In this document: positions 8,496 to 16,260 of the stretch, in pieces
How positions within the stretch are numbered: the stretch's first letter is position 1
How the letters are laid out: every line of letters begins with the position of its first letter
Assembly: GCF_937468385.1 (NCBI RefSeq)
Contig: NZ_CALBWS010000003.1
Location: 62,001 to 126,000 of the forward strand
DNA from: Neobacillus rhizosphaerae
GTDB taxonomy: Bacteria; Bacillota; Bacilli; Bacillales; Cytobacillaceae
Reading direction: 5' to 3'
Length of the DNA stretch: 64,000 nt
Position numbers and translations under genes: made by a program
The notes under the pieces: generated by a model
What the model was told of the DNA's origin: nothing
The model's input: only the letters and a program-made list of their open reading frames with translations
The model's database searches: none

Positions 8496-8756
8496 CTATC
8501 TACTCTTGACAAGTAAATGAACTGCTTCTTTTATTAATTCATCTGTTTTTTCACCGTTTTTTTCAGCATCAATCACACATTCAACTAAGTTAGAGCTAAC
8601 AATTACACCTATTGATCTATCCACGGCGGATCGTACAGCCGATAATTGTGTAATAACATCTCTACAATCTTTGTTTTCTTCCATCATCTTTAAAATCCCT
8701 CTAAGCTGCCCTTCCATCCGTTTCATTCTATTTTTAATTTGATCATTGTATTCCAT
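8496..8756 (-). CDS. cstR: CsoR-family persulfide-sensing repressor, CstR-like
   Basis: This 86-aa DUF156/CsoR-family protein is predicted to be an all-helical DNA-binding oligomer. It has Cys31 and Cys60, the pair that forms di- to tetrasulfide bridges in CstR. The copper-ligand His of true CsoR proteins is absent: NLVEC occupies the position where CsoR has an H-x3-C arrangement. It therefore most likely senses persulfide and represses the adjacent genes through the TAC-N8-GTA operators. It corresponds to B. subtilis yrkD in position. GGAGG stands 7 nt before the ATG. Confidence 0.88.
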   Translation of the reverse strand: MEYNDQIKNRMKRMEGQLRGILKMMEENKDCRDVITQLSAVRSAVDRSIGVIVSSNLVECVIDAEKNGEKTDELIKEAVHLLVKSR

Positions 8757-8914
8757 TAATCATCCTCCATTCTGGTAAACAGTTATATTTCTTTACGTAT
8801 TGTAAAAAGTAAAAGTAATAAAGTAATAGGACCTTAGACTGATTAATTTCCAATGGAACTCGATTGAATTGGCATATATCGCATCATTCATTAAAGTAAA
8901 GATAATCCCGTAAA

Positions 8915-8948
8915 TACAAAAAGCAGTGAAAATTCACTGCTTTTTGTA
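8915..8948. terminator. Bidirectional terminator after the glutaredoxin gene
   Basis: A perfect 16-bp inverted repeat (TACAAAAAGCAGTGAA and its complement) with a 2-nt centre, flanked by A and T runs that give a U-tract on either strand. It lies just below the stop of 8952-9182. Confidence 0.85.
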
Positions 8949-8951
8949 TGT

Positions 8952-9182
8952 TTATTTTACTAAATTCATGATTGTTTCTGGATCAAAACCTAGAACCCAT
9001 TGCCCATTAATTTCAGTTTGTGGAACTCCAAGCTGCCCTGTTGTTTCAACAAGTTTATTTGCTGCTGTTTGATCCAATTGTACATTAACTTCTTTGTACG
9101 CTAGGTTTTGAGTATTTAAGAAATTTTTCAACATGGTGCAATAGGGGCAAGTATTGGTCGTATAAACCGTGATTTGATTCAT
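8952..9182 (-). CDS. Glutaredoxin/NrdH-like thiol-redox protein
   Basis: A 76-aa thioredoxin-fold protein with the active site CPYC at residues 13-16 and the cis-proline loop TGQLGVPQTEI. The length and motif fit glutaredoxin-like proteins of the NrdH/YruB type. In this sulfur island it may reduce protein persulfides or disulfides (inferred). It ends at a strong terminator and is preceded by 267 bp holding a disrupted small frame. AAAGGAG supports the ATG. Confidence 0.87.
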   Translation of the reverse strand: MNQITVYTTNTCPYCTMLKNFLNTQNLAYKEVNVQLDQTAANKLVETTGQLGVPQTEINGQWVLGFDPETIMNLVK

Positions 9183-9200
9183 TAAAAACCTCTCCTTTAA

Positions 9201-9389
9201 TTATAATATTTTACTGCATGCTTTAACTATAAGGTAAATGCCTCCTACCAGGAGCCATACAAACGTCCCAGGTCATATAGGAATGGGTGCCTTTCCCTTA
9301 TCCCTATGGGTCCCAGACGTTTTCGAGCTGCTTAAACCTCAGGTTCCAGTAATAGTGCAATCTTGTTGTTTTTTAGTATCGTTCAGCAT
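9201..9389 (-). pseudogene. Possible disrupted small membrane-protein gene
   Basis: A 63-codon minus-strand frame begins at ATG 9387-9389 with AGGTGG upstream and ends at TAA 9201. It is interrupted only by TGA at codons 17 and 39. The last third encodes a convincing membrane helix (PGTFVWLLVGGIYLIV). Both TGA codons could be single-base changes from TGG (Trp). No other frame of this stretch is open. It lies between glutaredoxin and rhodanese genes, where a small sulfur-associated membrane protein would be plausible. Confidence 0.35.
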
Positions 9390-9449
9390 TATGCTTTCCA
9401 CCTTTCGTAAATGCTCATTGGTTTTTACTTTTCTTAAAGTAGACCCCTT

Positions 9450-9746
9450 TTATTCAACTCCGCCTTCCCAAGCTATCATGCCGCCATCCATATTGGTTAC
9501 ATCAAAACCATAGCTTTCTAAGAATAATGTTGCTTGTGCGCTTCTACCACCTGAACGGCATACGATAATATATTTTTGTTTTTTATCGAGATCCGGCATC
9601 TTAGATTCAACTAATCCTAATGGGATGTTAACTGCTGTAGGTATTTTTCCTGTTGCAATTTCTGCCACCTCACGAACATCAATAATGTTTAATTGTTCAC
9701 CATTTTTAAGTTTTTGTTCAACTTCATTGGCTGTCATTCGTTTCAT
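9450..9746 (-). CDS. Single-domain rhodanese
   Basis: The 98-aa protein is one complete rhodanese domain, with substrate-site motif IDVRE near residue 23 and active-site loop VCRSGGRS. It should transfer sulfane sulfur in the cytoplasm. It is co-directional with and 13 bp downstream of the membrane-anchored rhodanese at 9760-10125, so the two share the CstR-controlled promoter at about 10227-10255. AGGAGG supports the ATG. Confidence 0.9.
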   Translation of the reverse strand: MKRMTANEVEQKLKNGEQLNIIDVREVAEIATGKIPTAVNIPLGLVESKMPDLDKKQKYIIVCRSGGRSAQATLFLESYGFDVTNMDGGMIAWEGGVE

Positions 9747-9759
9747 GTGTAAATTCCTC

Positions 9760-10125
9760 CTAATTTTCGTACCATGCGCTCATTCCACCCTTAATATTTG
9801 TTATTTGTTTAAAACCAAATTTTTTTAGGATTTTTGCTGCTCGTGTACTTCTCATCCCGCTTTGACAAATGACAACAACTTCTTTGTCCTTCGAAAGAGT
9901 AACTGCTTTATTCGATAATTGGTCAAGTGGAATATTTTTAAATCCTTTTATGAATCGTCCTTTAAACTCCATTGGCGTCCGAACATCAATATATTGTTTA
10001 TTCTTATCTCCCAATTCATTTTTTAGTTGAACAGTTGTAATGTTTCGTACTCCTTTTACAGGAACAAGCCTCCATGCGAAAAATCCAATGAATACAACGA
10101 TCATAATAATTGTGCTTGTACTCAA
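9760..10125 (-). CDS. Membrane-anchored rhodanese, YqhL-like
   Basis: The 121-aa protein has an N-terminal transmembrane helix (about residues 5-22) followed by a rhodanese domain with IDVRTPMEF and active-site loop VICQSGMRS. The architecture resembles B. subtilis YqhL. It likely handles sulfane sulfur at the membrane surface. The start codon is TTG (10123-10125) with AAGGAG about 10 nt upstream. Two CstR-type operators precede it: one inside the promoter, one in the leader. Confidence 0.88.
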   Translation of the reverse strand: MSTSTIIMIVVFIGFFAWRLVPVKGVRNITTVQLKNELGDKNKQYIDVRTPMEFKGRFIKGFKNIPLDQLSNKAVTLSKDKEVVVICQSGMRSTRAAKILKKFGFKQITNIKGGMSAWYEN

Positions 10126-10159
10126 GTAAACTCATCTCCTTTATTATTCAATTTCTGTA

Positions 10160-10173
10160 TACTCTATAGGGTA
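10160..10173. promoter_or_regulatory. CstR-type operator in the rhodanese leader
   Basis: TACTCTATAGGGTA, 35 bp before the TTG start and downstream of the predicted transcription start. It has the same 14-bp geometry as the other sites with one deviating base in the left arm. Confidence 0.5.
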
Positions 10174-10226
10174 TATCCGGATTTAAAAAAATTATTCTAC
10201 CTCCTAAGTTTTAAACTACAAGAAAT

Positions 10227-10255
10227 ATTTTATACCCCTATAGGTATTTTGTAAA
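10227..10255 (-). promoter_or_regulatory. CstR-controlled promoter of the rhodanese pair
   Basis: TTTACA (10250-10255), 17-bp spacer, TAAAAT (10227-10232) on the minus strand. The operator TACCCCTATAGGTA (10233-10246) fills the spacer, so the repressor would compete directly with sigma factor. Confidence 0.65.
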
Positions 10256-10371
10256 GGAGTTTTTTGATTAGTAAAAACTTCATTTTGGAAAATTGTATGC
10301 TTTTACTTTTTTCTAAAGTGACTTAATAAAGATTGTTCATAAATAAAAACCTTTGCTTATGCAAAGGCTGT

Positions 10372-11139
10372 TTATTTATGTAACAACGTAAACAACTTCT
10401 CTAATCCTTCAAGTAGTCTTGGTGATGGTCGACAATAAAGTTCTTCCTCAAGAATAAGAATTTGATCATCATTTGAGAATTGTAGTTTTTCGAAACCAGG
10501 TCTTTTTTTTATCATACTTTTTTGAACCTTTTCCTTTCTCACTCCTACCCAGGCAAGACAAATAAAATCGGGATTCCGACTTAGAACATCCTCCCAATCC
10601 GTCTGAACACTTGCTAATTCAACCTCATGAAAGATGTTTACTGCTCCGGCAGCCTCAGAAATCTCTGTAAGCCAGTTTATTTTTCCTGGTGTAAAAATCG
10701 GCTTTGGCCACCATTCCCAATACAAAGTAGGCCGCTTTTTAATATTTGCACTTTGTTGTTTAACCTTTTCAATCCTCGTACGAAAATACCGGGCCGCCTC
10801 CACCCCACGTTCTTCTTTCCCAAGCGCTTTCGCAATTATGATGAGGTCCTGCTCAATATCCCTTAGTGTTTGCGGATTTAAAATTAGATAAGGAATCCCT
10901 CGTTCCTTTAAAGCCTCAATGTTTTTTTCCATACCTGGCACACTTAATGAGGCAAGTACTATGTCCGGTTGTAATTGCTCAACAAGATCCATGTTTATCG
11001 ATAAATCGGGACCCAGCTTTGGCAGACTGGCAATGGTAGCAGGCCAATTTGAAAAATCATCCACACCTACCAATAAATGTGTTAGTCCTAGGTATTCCAT
11101 GATTTCTGTATTGCTGGGACACAAGGATATAACTCTCAT
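10372..11139 (-). CDS. Cobalamin-binding-like (BtuF-type) protein, no signal peptide
   Basis: The 255-aa protein has the class III periplasmic-binding fold of vitamin B12/iron-siderophore binding proteins: RVISLCPSNTE at the N-terminus, VGVDDFSNWP, an IVLASLSVPG segment, and LYWEWWPKPIFTPGKINWLTE typical of BtuF-like proteins. Unlike transport BtuF it starts immediately with the first beta-strand and has no signal peptide or lipobox. The chosen start (ATG 11137-11139) has GGGAGAG upstream; ten extra codons further upstream lack a ribosome binding site. Cytoplasmic members of this group exist in Bacillales, but their role is unclear to me. It overlaps neither neighbour and no BtuCD genes are nearby. 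Confidence 0.75.
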   Translation of the reverse strand: MRVISLCPSNTEIMEYLGLTHLLVGVDDFSNWPATIASLPKLGPDLSINMDLVEQLQPDIVLASLSVPGMEKNIEALKERGIPYLILNPQTLRDIEQDLIIIAKALGKEERGVEAARYFRTRIEKVKQQSANIKKRPTLYWEWWPKPIFTPGKINWLTEISEAAGAVNIFHEVELASVQTDWEDVLSRNPDFICLAWVGVRKEKVQKSMIKKRPGFEKLQFSNDDQILILEEELYCRPSPRLLEGLEKLFTLLHK

Positions 11140-11158
11140 CTTACAAACTCTCCCTTTG

Positions 11159-11662
11159 CTAAAATCCATTCTTTTTTATGTACTCCATTGGAATATCTGA
11201 ATAATTGACTTTAAAGATTTCTATTACATTTTTTCTAAGTATAGGTCTTGGTATGATAAATTTGAACTTTTTACCATCCTTCATGTAGAAAAACAACATC
11301 CCATTATCATTATTACTTGTATGAAAGGACGAAGCCTCCTTTATCACTGTTTTATCAATATCCTTTGCCGCTAAAAAAAAATTTCCCTTCTTGAAAACAG
11401 CCTTTTCAATCAACCCATTCTCAACAATCTCTTCAATTTTTTTAGTAGCTTTAGTTTGTCTTTTTTGGGAAAGAATGTATACCGGATACATTATAATAGA
11501 AGCAATTAAATTGCCTCCCATCTGTGAATCAAAAGAGGAATCACTATAAAACTGTCCGCCGATTTTATAAAAGAAAAATCCGTTTTCTGTATAATAAACT
11601 CTAAAATACTTATCAAAACTCAATGCTTTTGGTTGCAGCAAATCGAAGAAATAATATTCCAC
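11159..11662 (-). CDS. Hypothetical protein, 167 aa
   Basis: I do not recognise a family. The N-terminal half is rich in aromatic residues (EYYFFDLL, FFFYKIGG). A hydrophobic stretch at about residues 50-65 (LIASIIMYPVYIL) may insert in the membrane or pack as a helix. The C-terminal half looks like a mixed beta domain with a FFYMKDGKKFKFIIP strand pair. It lies 19 bp upstream of the BtuF-like gene on the same strand and is probably co-transcribed with it. Confidence 0.6.
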   Translation of the reverse strand: MEYYFFDLLQPKALSFDKYFRVYYTENGFFFYKIGGQFYSDSSFDSQMGGNLIASIIMYPVYILSQKRQTKATKKIEEIVENGLIEKAVFKKGNFFLAAKDIDKTVIKEASSFHTSNNDNGMLFFYMKDGKKFKFIIPRPILRKNVIEIFKVNYSDIPMEYIKKNGF

Positions 11663-11747
11663 AATTATTTTTATCCTCCTAAACCCATCCTAACCAGCTT
11701 AATTAGCTGGTTAGGTATTTTTTATTATCTTTAAAACGCCTATTTCA

Positions 11748-12338
11748 TTATTTCATATTTTCTTCCACTGCTTCAACTAGCTTAAATAAAAAATGGTAAA
11801 TTGATTGGTAGGCTTCCCCAATTGTAATATCCTCCTGAAATCCCTCCACATAATTCAAGGCAAAATTTAAATTCCATAATCCGTCATCAAGACTAAACAT
11901 TAAATCAAATTTCGCTTCATCTCCATGTAAATGGGTATTCAAATTATCCTTTAACGATATATCAAATTTTTTCTGCAGCTTTAAACCTAGCATAACGTCA
12001 TAAGTCCCGAATACGTCATCAAACTCCAAAGAGACTGCCTCAACATCAATCAAATCAAACCATTGTGACTCCAAATAAATAAATTCATTTTTATGCTTTT
12101 TCAGGTAATCGAGTGGTTGGGTTAGAAACACTGAAGACTCATTCCTAATAATATTTTCTGATAATTTATCACAACGCTCAATATAAGCATCGATGAATCG
12201 AACGTTAGGTTCCTTAACATCAAATTGGATGGCTTCAGCAAGCTTGTTTTTTTCTATATACTCTTTTTCTTCCTTAAAAATGGATATCCCATCTCCGTTT
12301 TGCTCTGATATGTATTGTTTCATATGATTCTTTAACAT
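11748..12338 (-). CDS. Hypothetical acidic protein, 196 aa
   Basis: No family is recognised. The protein is acidic, without signal peptide or membrane segment, and has a C-terminal half (DVEAVSLEFDDVFGTYDVMLGL, LDDGLWNLNFALNYVEGF) that resembles small cytosolic beta-sandwich proteins of Bacilli often annotated only as hypothetical. The start is ATG 12336-12338 with AAGGAGG 8-9 nt upstream; an upstream extension of 30 codons is low-complexity and unlikely to be translated. Confidence 0.6.
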   Translation of the reverse strand: MLKNHMKQYISEQNGDGISIFKEEKEYIEKNKLAEAIQFDVKEPNVRFIDAYIERCDKLSENIIRNESSVFLTQPLDYLKKHKNEFIYLESQWFDLIDVEAVSLEFDDVFGTYDVMLGLKLQKKFDISLKDNLNTHLHGDEAKFDLMFSLDDGLWNLNFALNYVEGFQEDITIGEAYQSIYHFLFKLVEAVEENMK

Positions 12339-12430
12339 CAAAAAAATCCTCCTTCGAAATTTATCTTCTATTAATAATAGTTTTTTTCTGTAAAAAAGCA
12401 AATTAGTTAACCTTAACTCCCTCAACAAAC

Positions 12431-12463
12431 AAAAAAAAAGAGGTAACCAAATATCGTCACCCC
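12431..12463 (-). terminator. Terminator of the first DHA2 exporter gene
   Basis: Minus-strand stem GGGGTGAC / GTTACCTC (G-U pairs allowed), 8-nt loop and a following T9 tract, 11 bp after the stop of the exporter gene. Confidence 0.8.
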
Positions 12464-12473
12464 TTTACTGCTA

Positions 12474-14000
12474 TTAATTTCCTGCTAATTTTGCTATCTT
12501 TTTAGCAGTCGTTTTTACTTCATTTGTTTCATCGATTTGTTTCGCCCGTTTAATAAAGAATGAAAGGATAAGCGCAACAGCAGCGATACCGACTGTCACC
12601 AAGAAAGCATCATTAATTCCTTCTAACATTGCTTTCATCATAACTTGCTGTTTCATTTCTGCCAATACTGCAGGTGTTGGTTGTTTTGTTAAGTGGTGCA
12701 TCGCAGCTTTTCCTAACTCAGTTGCATGTGTTGTCGTACGGTTTGACATAATTGTTACCAATAACGCAGTACCAATCGCTCCAGATACCTGTTGCAAAGT
12801 ACTGTTCATCGCTGTTCCATGTGGATAGACACGAGCTGGCAACTGGTTTAAGCCATTTGTCGTTACTGGCATATTCACCATTGACATCCCAAACATCCGC
12901 ACAGAGTATAAAATAATTAGGTGTGTATAGGTTGAATGAAGCGTTAATTTGCTAAAATAATAACTTGTTACCATGGTAATTGTTAAACCAATAATGGCTA
13001 ATACTCTGCCGCCAAACTTATCAAATAATTTCCCAGTAATCGGCATCATTATGGCCATTAAAACCGCCCCAGGCAACATCATTAAGCCCGCATCAAGCGG
13101 CGAAATACCGCGAATCGTTTGCACATAGATAGGCGTTAGCAGCATTCCAGAAAACATAGCCATTGTAACAACCATTGAAATTACCGATGATAGGGCAAAC
13201 ATTGGATACTTATATATCCTGAAATTAAGCATAGGTCTTTCTTGTTTTAATTGCCGTATAATAAACACCGCTAAAGCAATAACCCCGATGATAAGCGTCC
13301 CATATACTTCTGGACTTTCCCAGCCTTTTTTACCAGCAGAACTAAATCCATACAGGATACCACCAAAACCAATGCTTGAAAGTAAAAGTGAGAATATATC
13401 AAGTCGGATATCAATTTTTTCTTTTTTATCTTTAAGTAAGAAGAAGCCAATTAATAGTACTACAATGGCAATCGGTGTAACAAAATGGAAAAGCATTCTC
13501 CAATCATAATTTTCAATTAACCATCCGGATAATGTCGGTCCAACAGCAGGAGCAAACATAAGAACTAAACCAAATACCCCCATTGCTGCTCCTCGCTTTT
13601 CTACTGGGAAGCTAACTAACATAACATTCATTAATAGCGGCATCAAAATGGCAGAACCTGCGGCTTGGATCATCCTCCCCACTAATAAAACGGGAAACAC
13701 ATGGGCAAAGCCTGCAAGTATTGTCCCGATAGTGAATAACATCATCGCTGCTAAGAAAAGTCGTCGAACAGAATATTTTTGAATTAAAAATGCAGTAGCT
13801 GGAATCAGTATTCCGTTTACTAACATAAAACCTGTTGCAAGCCATTGAACGGTTGATGCTTCAACCTTTAAGTCTTTCATTATCGATGGCAGTGCAATAT
13901 TTAATAAAGTGTTGTTAAGCATCGCAATAAAAGCACCGATCATTAGCACTGCAATAATCCCGTACGGTGGCTGAGTAATTTTTTTTATTGGCTGTTCCAT
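12474..14000 (-). CDS. DHA2-family (EmrB/QacA) drug:proton antiporter, copy 1
   Basis: A 508-aa major facilitator protein with fourteen predicted membrane helices. It has family motif C (GLVLMFAPAVGPTLSGWL) and a proton-relay segment LNNTLLNIALPSIMKDL at the first helix. It should export hydrophobic or cationic compounds in exchange for protons. It is divergent from the TetR regulator at 14184, which probably controls it. Start: ATG 13998-14000 with GGGGG 7 nt upstream. It is visibly near-identical over most of its length to the exporter at 32134-33675, including the promoter -10 region. Confidence 0.92.
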   Translation of the reverse strand: MEQPIKKITQPPYGIIAVLMIGAFIAMLNNTLLNIALPSIMKDLKVEASTVQWLATGFMLVNGILIPATAFLIQKYSVRRLFLAAMMLFTIGTILAGFAHVFPVLLVGRMIQAAGSAILMPLLMNVMLVSFPVEKRGAAMGVFGLVLMFAPAVGPTLSGWLIENYDWRMLFHFVTPIAIVVLLIGFFLLKDKKEKIDIRLDIFSLLLSSIGFGGILYGFSSAGKKGWESPEVYGTLIIGVIALAVFIIRQLKQERPMLNFRIYKYPMFALSSVISMVVTMAMFSGMLLTPIYVQTIRGISPLDAGLMMLPGAVLMAIMMPITGKLFDKFGGRVLAIIGLTITMVTSYYFSKLTLHSTYTHLIILYSVRMFGMSMVNMPVTTNGLNQLPARVYPHGTAMNSTLQQVSGAIGTALLVTIMSNRTTTHATELGKAAMHHLTKQPTPAVLAEMKQQVMMKAMLEGINDAFLVTVGIAAVALILSFFIKRAKQIDETNEVKTTAKKIAKLAGN

Positions 14001-14059
14001 TGTATTACCCCCTGTAAACTCATTGTCCAATTTTTTATCCCTCTATTCCATAATTACAT

Positions 14060-14088
14060 ATCATATACTCCTGGTACAGTTTTTGCTA
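14060..14088 (-). promoter_or_regulatory. Promoter of DHA2 exporter copy 1
   Basis: TAGCAA (14083-14088), 17-bp spacer, TATGAT (14060-14065) on the minus strand. The 13-mer ACATATCATATAC spanning the -10 box is conserved before the second exporter at the same spacing, which supports it and suggests a shared regulator site. Confidence 0.6.
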
Positions 14089-14183
14089 TAAAAAAATCCC
14101 GTAATTTATGGATTTGTAATGATACAAAATATAAGGTAATATATATTTATACATGTAGTACAATATGAAATCAAGGTGATTGT

Positions 14184-15080
14184 ATGAATGACCGTAAACA
14201 GCACGTTGTCAAAATGGCCCATCAATTATTTATTGATAAAGGTTTTCAGGCTACTTCCATTCAGGATATATTAGACTATAGCGGCATTTCAAAAGGTACA
14301 TTTTATAATTATTTTTCTTCAAAAAGCGAATTAATGATCGCCATTTTCAAAATGACCTATGCTGATTTAGAAAAACAACGAAATGAATTACTTATCGGAC
14401 AAGATCGAACTGATATTGAGATTTTTATTAAGCAAATTGAATTGCAATTAAAGACAAATCGTAAAAATAAATTAATTACCCTTTTCGAAGAAGTTTTGGT
14501 TTCTAATGATATTGACCTTAAACAATTCATCGATCAAGGCCGGATAAATAATATCCGTTGGATTTACGAGCGTCTCCTCGACATCTTCGGAGAAACTAAA
14601 AAACCTTATTTGTTAGATAGTGCCATTATGTTTATGGGACTTCTACGTGACAACATCAAGTTTTTCCATATCGCACATGATACAAATGCGAATATCGGAC
14701 ATGTCGTCCGTTATAGTGTGAGGCGCTTGGTGAATTTGGTAGATGAATTGGCGGAAACAGATGAACAATTAATTCAGCCTGAGCAGTTAGAAAGCTGGAT
14801 TCCTGATTGTAGGAAGCCAGATCAACTATTCCAGAAAAAACTCCACCATTCCATCTATATTATGAAAAATTTACTACGTCATATCGAGGAACAGTCAAAA
14901 TACATGGAATTGTTAGACTTTATCGAAGAAGAACTATTAGACTCGAAGAGCCCACGGAAATTTCTGATTGAAAGTGCTCTTCTTTCGCTGAAGGCTGTTG
15001 ATGGATCGGTCTGGGAAAAAGAATGGGAACCCTTAGAGAAATTAGTCGTGGATTTTTTCAAGACAGAAGATGAAAAATAA
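14184..15080 (+). CDS. TetR/AcrR-family regulator of the adjacent exporter
   Basis: A 298-aa regulator with a canonical N-terminal TetR helix-turn-helix (residues about 6-50: ATSIQDILDYSGISKGTFYNYFSSK). The effector domain is unusually long; most family members are about 190-220 aa, and this one carries roughly 90 extra residues. It is transcribed divergently from the DHA2 exporter, separated by 183 bp, so it most likely represses that gene and is released by an exported drug (inferred). AAGGTGA supports the ATG. A strong terminator follows. Confidence 0.88.
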   Translation: MNDRKQHVVKMAHQLFIDKGFQATSIQDILDYSGISKGTFYNYFSSKSELMIAIFKMTYADLEKQRNELLIGQDRTDIEIFIKQIELQLKTNRKNKLITLFEEVLVSNDIDLKQFIDQGRINNIRWIYERLLDIFGETKKPYLLDSAIMFMGLLRDNIKFFHIAHDTNANIGHVVRYSVRRLVNLVDELAETDEQLIQPEQLESWIPDCRKPDQLFQKKLHHSIYIMKNLLRHIEEQSKYMELLDFIEEELLDSKSPRKFLIESALLSLKAVDGSVWEKEWEPLEKLVVDFFKTEDEK

Positions 15081-15088
15081 GAAAGATG

Positions 15089-15119
15089 ACCCCTAATGCC
15101 AGTGGATTAGGGGTTTTTT
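15089..15119 (+). terminator. Terminator of the TetR gene
   Basis: ACCCCTAAT / ATTAGGGGT 9-bp stem, 8-nt loop and T6 tract directly after the stop. Confidence 0.88.
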
Positions 15120-15138
15120 AGTTCTGATAATGTATGTA

Positions 15139-15525
15139 TTAGTTGAAAAATGCCTTCTGAATCTCCCAAATAAAATAATGACTTGAGAATTGTCTGACCT
15201 CTACAACTGCATCTTCACCATTTTTAGAAAAGATTAAACCGGAGCCCATTTGTTCTTGATACTTCCATCCTTTAGAGTTCATAAATTCTTTTACTACTTC
15301 ATATTGATTATTCTCTGAATTCATTGAAAGGTACCTATTTCGTTTTTCTGTTTTGGCAAACTGCACATATTCAGAATCAGAAATTTTCAGTTTCATGGCA
15401 GATACAATCAAGGGTATTGGATTGCCCTCCTGAAAAAGTGCCGAACCAAAATTACTTACAATCAAACATGCCCCTAATACAAATACGATAATCAGTGTAA
15501 TCGTTATTTTCTTTATATGATCCAT
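15139..15525 (-). CDS. Small membrane-anchored hypothetical protein, 128 aa
   Basis: The N-terminus has a hydrophobic segment (ITLIIVFVLGACLIV) that is either a signal anchor or a lipoprotein signal with Cys20. The rest (about 105 residues) is a small extracytoplasmic domain ending in VVEVRQFSSHYFIWEI. No named family is recognised. It is a single gene between convergent TetR and the thioesterase-like gene. Confidence 0.65.
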   Translation of the reverse strand: MDHIKKITITLIIVFVLGACLIVSNFGSALFQEGNPIPLIVSAMKLKISDSEYVQFAKTEKRNRYLSMNSENNQYEVVKEFMNSKGWKYQEQMGSGLIFSKNGEDAVVEVRQFSSHYFIWEIQKAFFN

Positions 15526-15646
15526 CCGTTCGCTCTCCTTAAATAACAGTACCTATTAATAAGACGGAACAGAGATGATTTTTGTTTCAAAATGGAAATT
15601 TTTTCTCAAAACTCTCTTCAAATCTGAAGCAAATAGGATCTCCAGG

Positions 15647-16117
15647 TTATTCGTTTTTCAAAAAGGTACTTGGCATAACAACAGCGACGACTTCTCCACG
15701 GGCACAAAGAGTGTCGTTCGCAAATACTTCTGTCTCAACCTTAAATTTTTTCGGATGAATTTCCTGTACGGTTCCAATTGCTTTTAGAGCTACACCATGC
15801 GGAGTTGGCTTAAGGAAATTCACATTTAAAGAAGCTGTGACAAATCGAGGTGGTTCTGCTCCCTCTCCTGGTTCATGTCCATTTTTCCGATGGAGTGCAA
15901 GAGCTGCCGACCCGGTTCCGTGGCAATCGATTAATGATGCCAATAGCCCGCCATAAACAAAGCCTGGCAGTGCAAGATGCTCTGGTTTAGGGGAATAAAT
16001 AGTTATGGTCTGCTCTTCTTTCCAGCCTGTCCGAAAATGGTGCCCCGCATTATTTAAGTGGCCACATCCATAGCACCAGGCAAAATCATCAGGATACTCA
16101 TCTTGAATTGCTTTCAT
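15647..16117 (-). CDS. PaaI-like hotdog-fold thioesterase
   Basis: The 156-aa protein shows the hotdog thioesterase pattern of the 4HBT/PaaI superfamily: a CYGCG zinc-ribbon-like N-terminus, the GFVYGGLLASLIDCHGTGSA helix with the catalytic-region acid, and ASLNVNFLKPTP. It probably hydrolyses an acyl-CoA; the substrate is unknown. The start is ATG 16115-16117 with GGAGG upstream; a TTG five codons earlier is inside the ribosome binding region and is rejected. Confidence 0.8.
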   Translation of the reverse strand: MKAIQDEYPDDFAWCYGCGHLNNAGHHFRTGWKEEQTITIYSPKPEHLALPGFVYGGLLASLIDCHGTGSAALALHRKNGHEPGEGAEPPRFVTASLNVNFLKPTPHGVALKAIGTVQEIHPKKFKVETEVFANDTLCARGEVVAVVMPSTFLKNE

Positions 16118-16191
16118 TACCGTTTCCTCCAATTACATTACCCCCTTTTTCTGAAAAGTATATCACACTTCTGAGAGGAGCGAGGCATTTG

Positions 16192-16219
16192 TTGACTTAA
16201 TTTTCAAATAATATAAAAT
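16192..16219 (+). promoter_or_regulatory. Promoter of pepF
   Basis: TTGACT (16192-16197), 16-bp spacer, TAAAAT (16214-16219), about 42 bp before the start codon of the oligoendopeptidase gene. Confidence 0.5.
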
Positions 16220-16260
16220 AATATTTAGTAAGACGAAAGATTGGATGGAGGAGATTGAGA

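Noticed and set aside
9201..9389. Reading the two in-frame TGA codons as selenocysteine
   Set aside because: No SECIS-like hairpin was evident, no sel genes are in the window, and TGG-to-TGA mutation explains both positions more simply.
9238..9513. 91-codon plus-strand frame
   Set aside because: No ribosome binding site, antisense to the rhodanese end and the disrupted small frame; composition unlike a real gene.
10264..10326. 20-codon TTG-started plus-strand frame with AAAGGAG, divergent from the rhodanese promoter
   Set aside because: Short, non-ATG start, no plus-strand target gene for a leader peptide.
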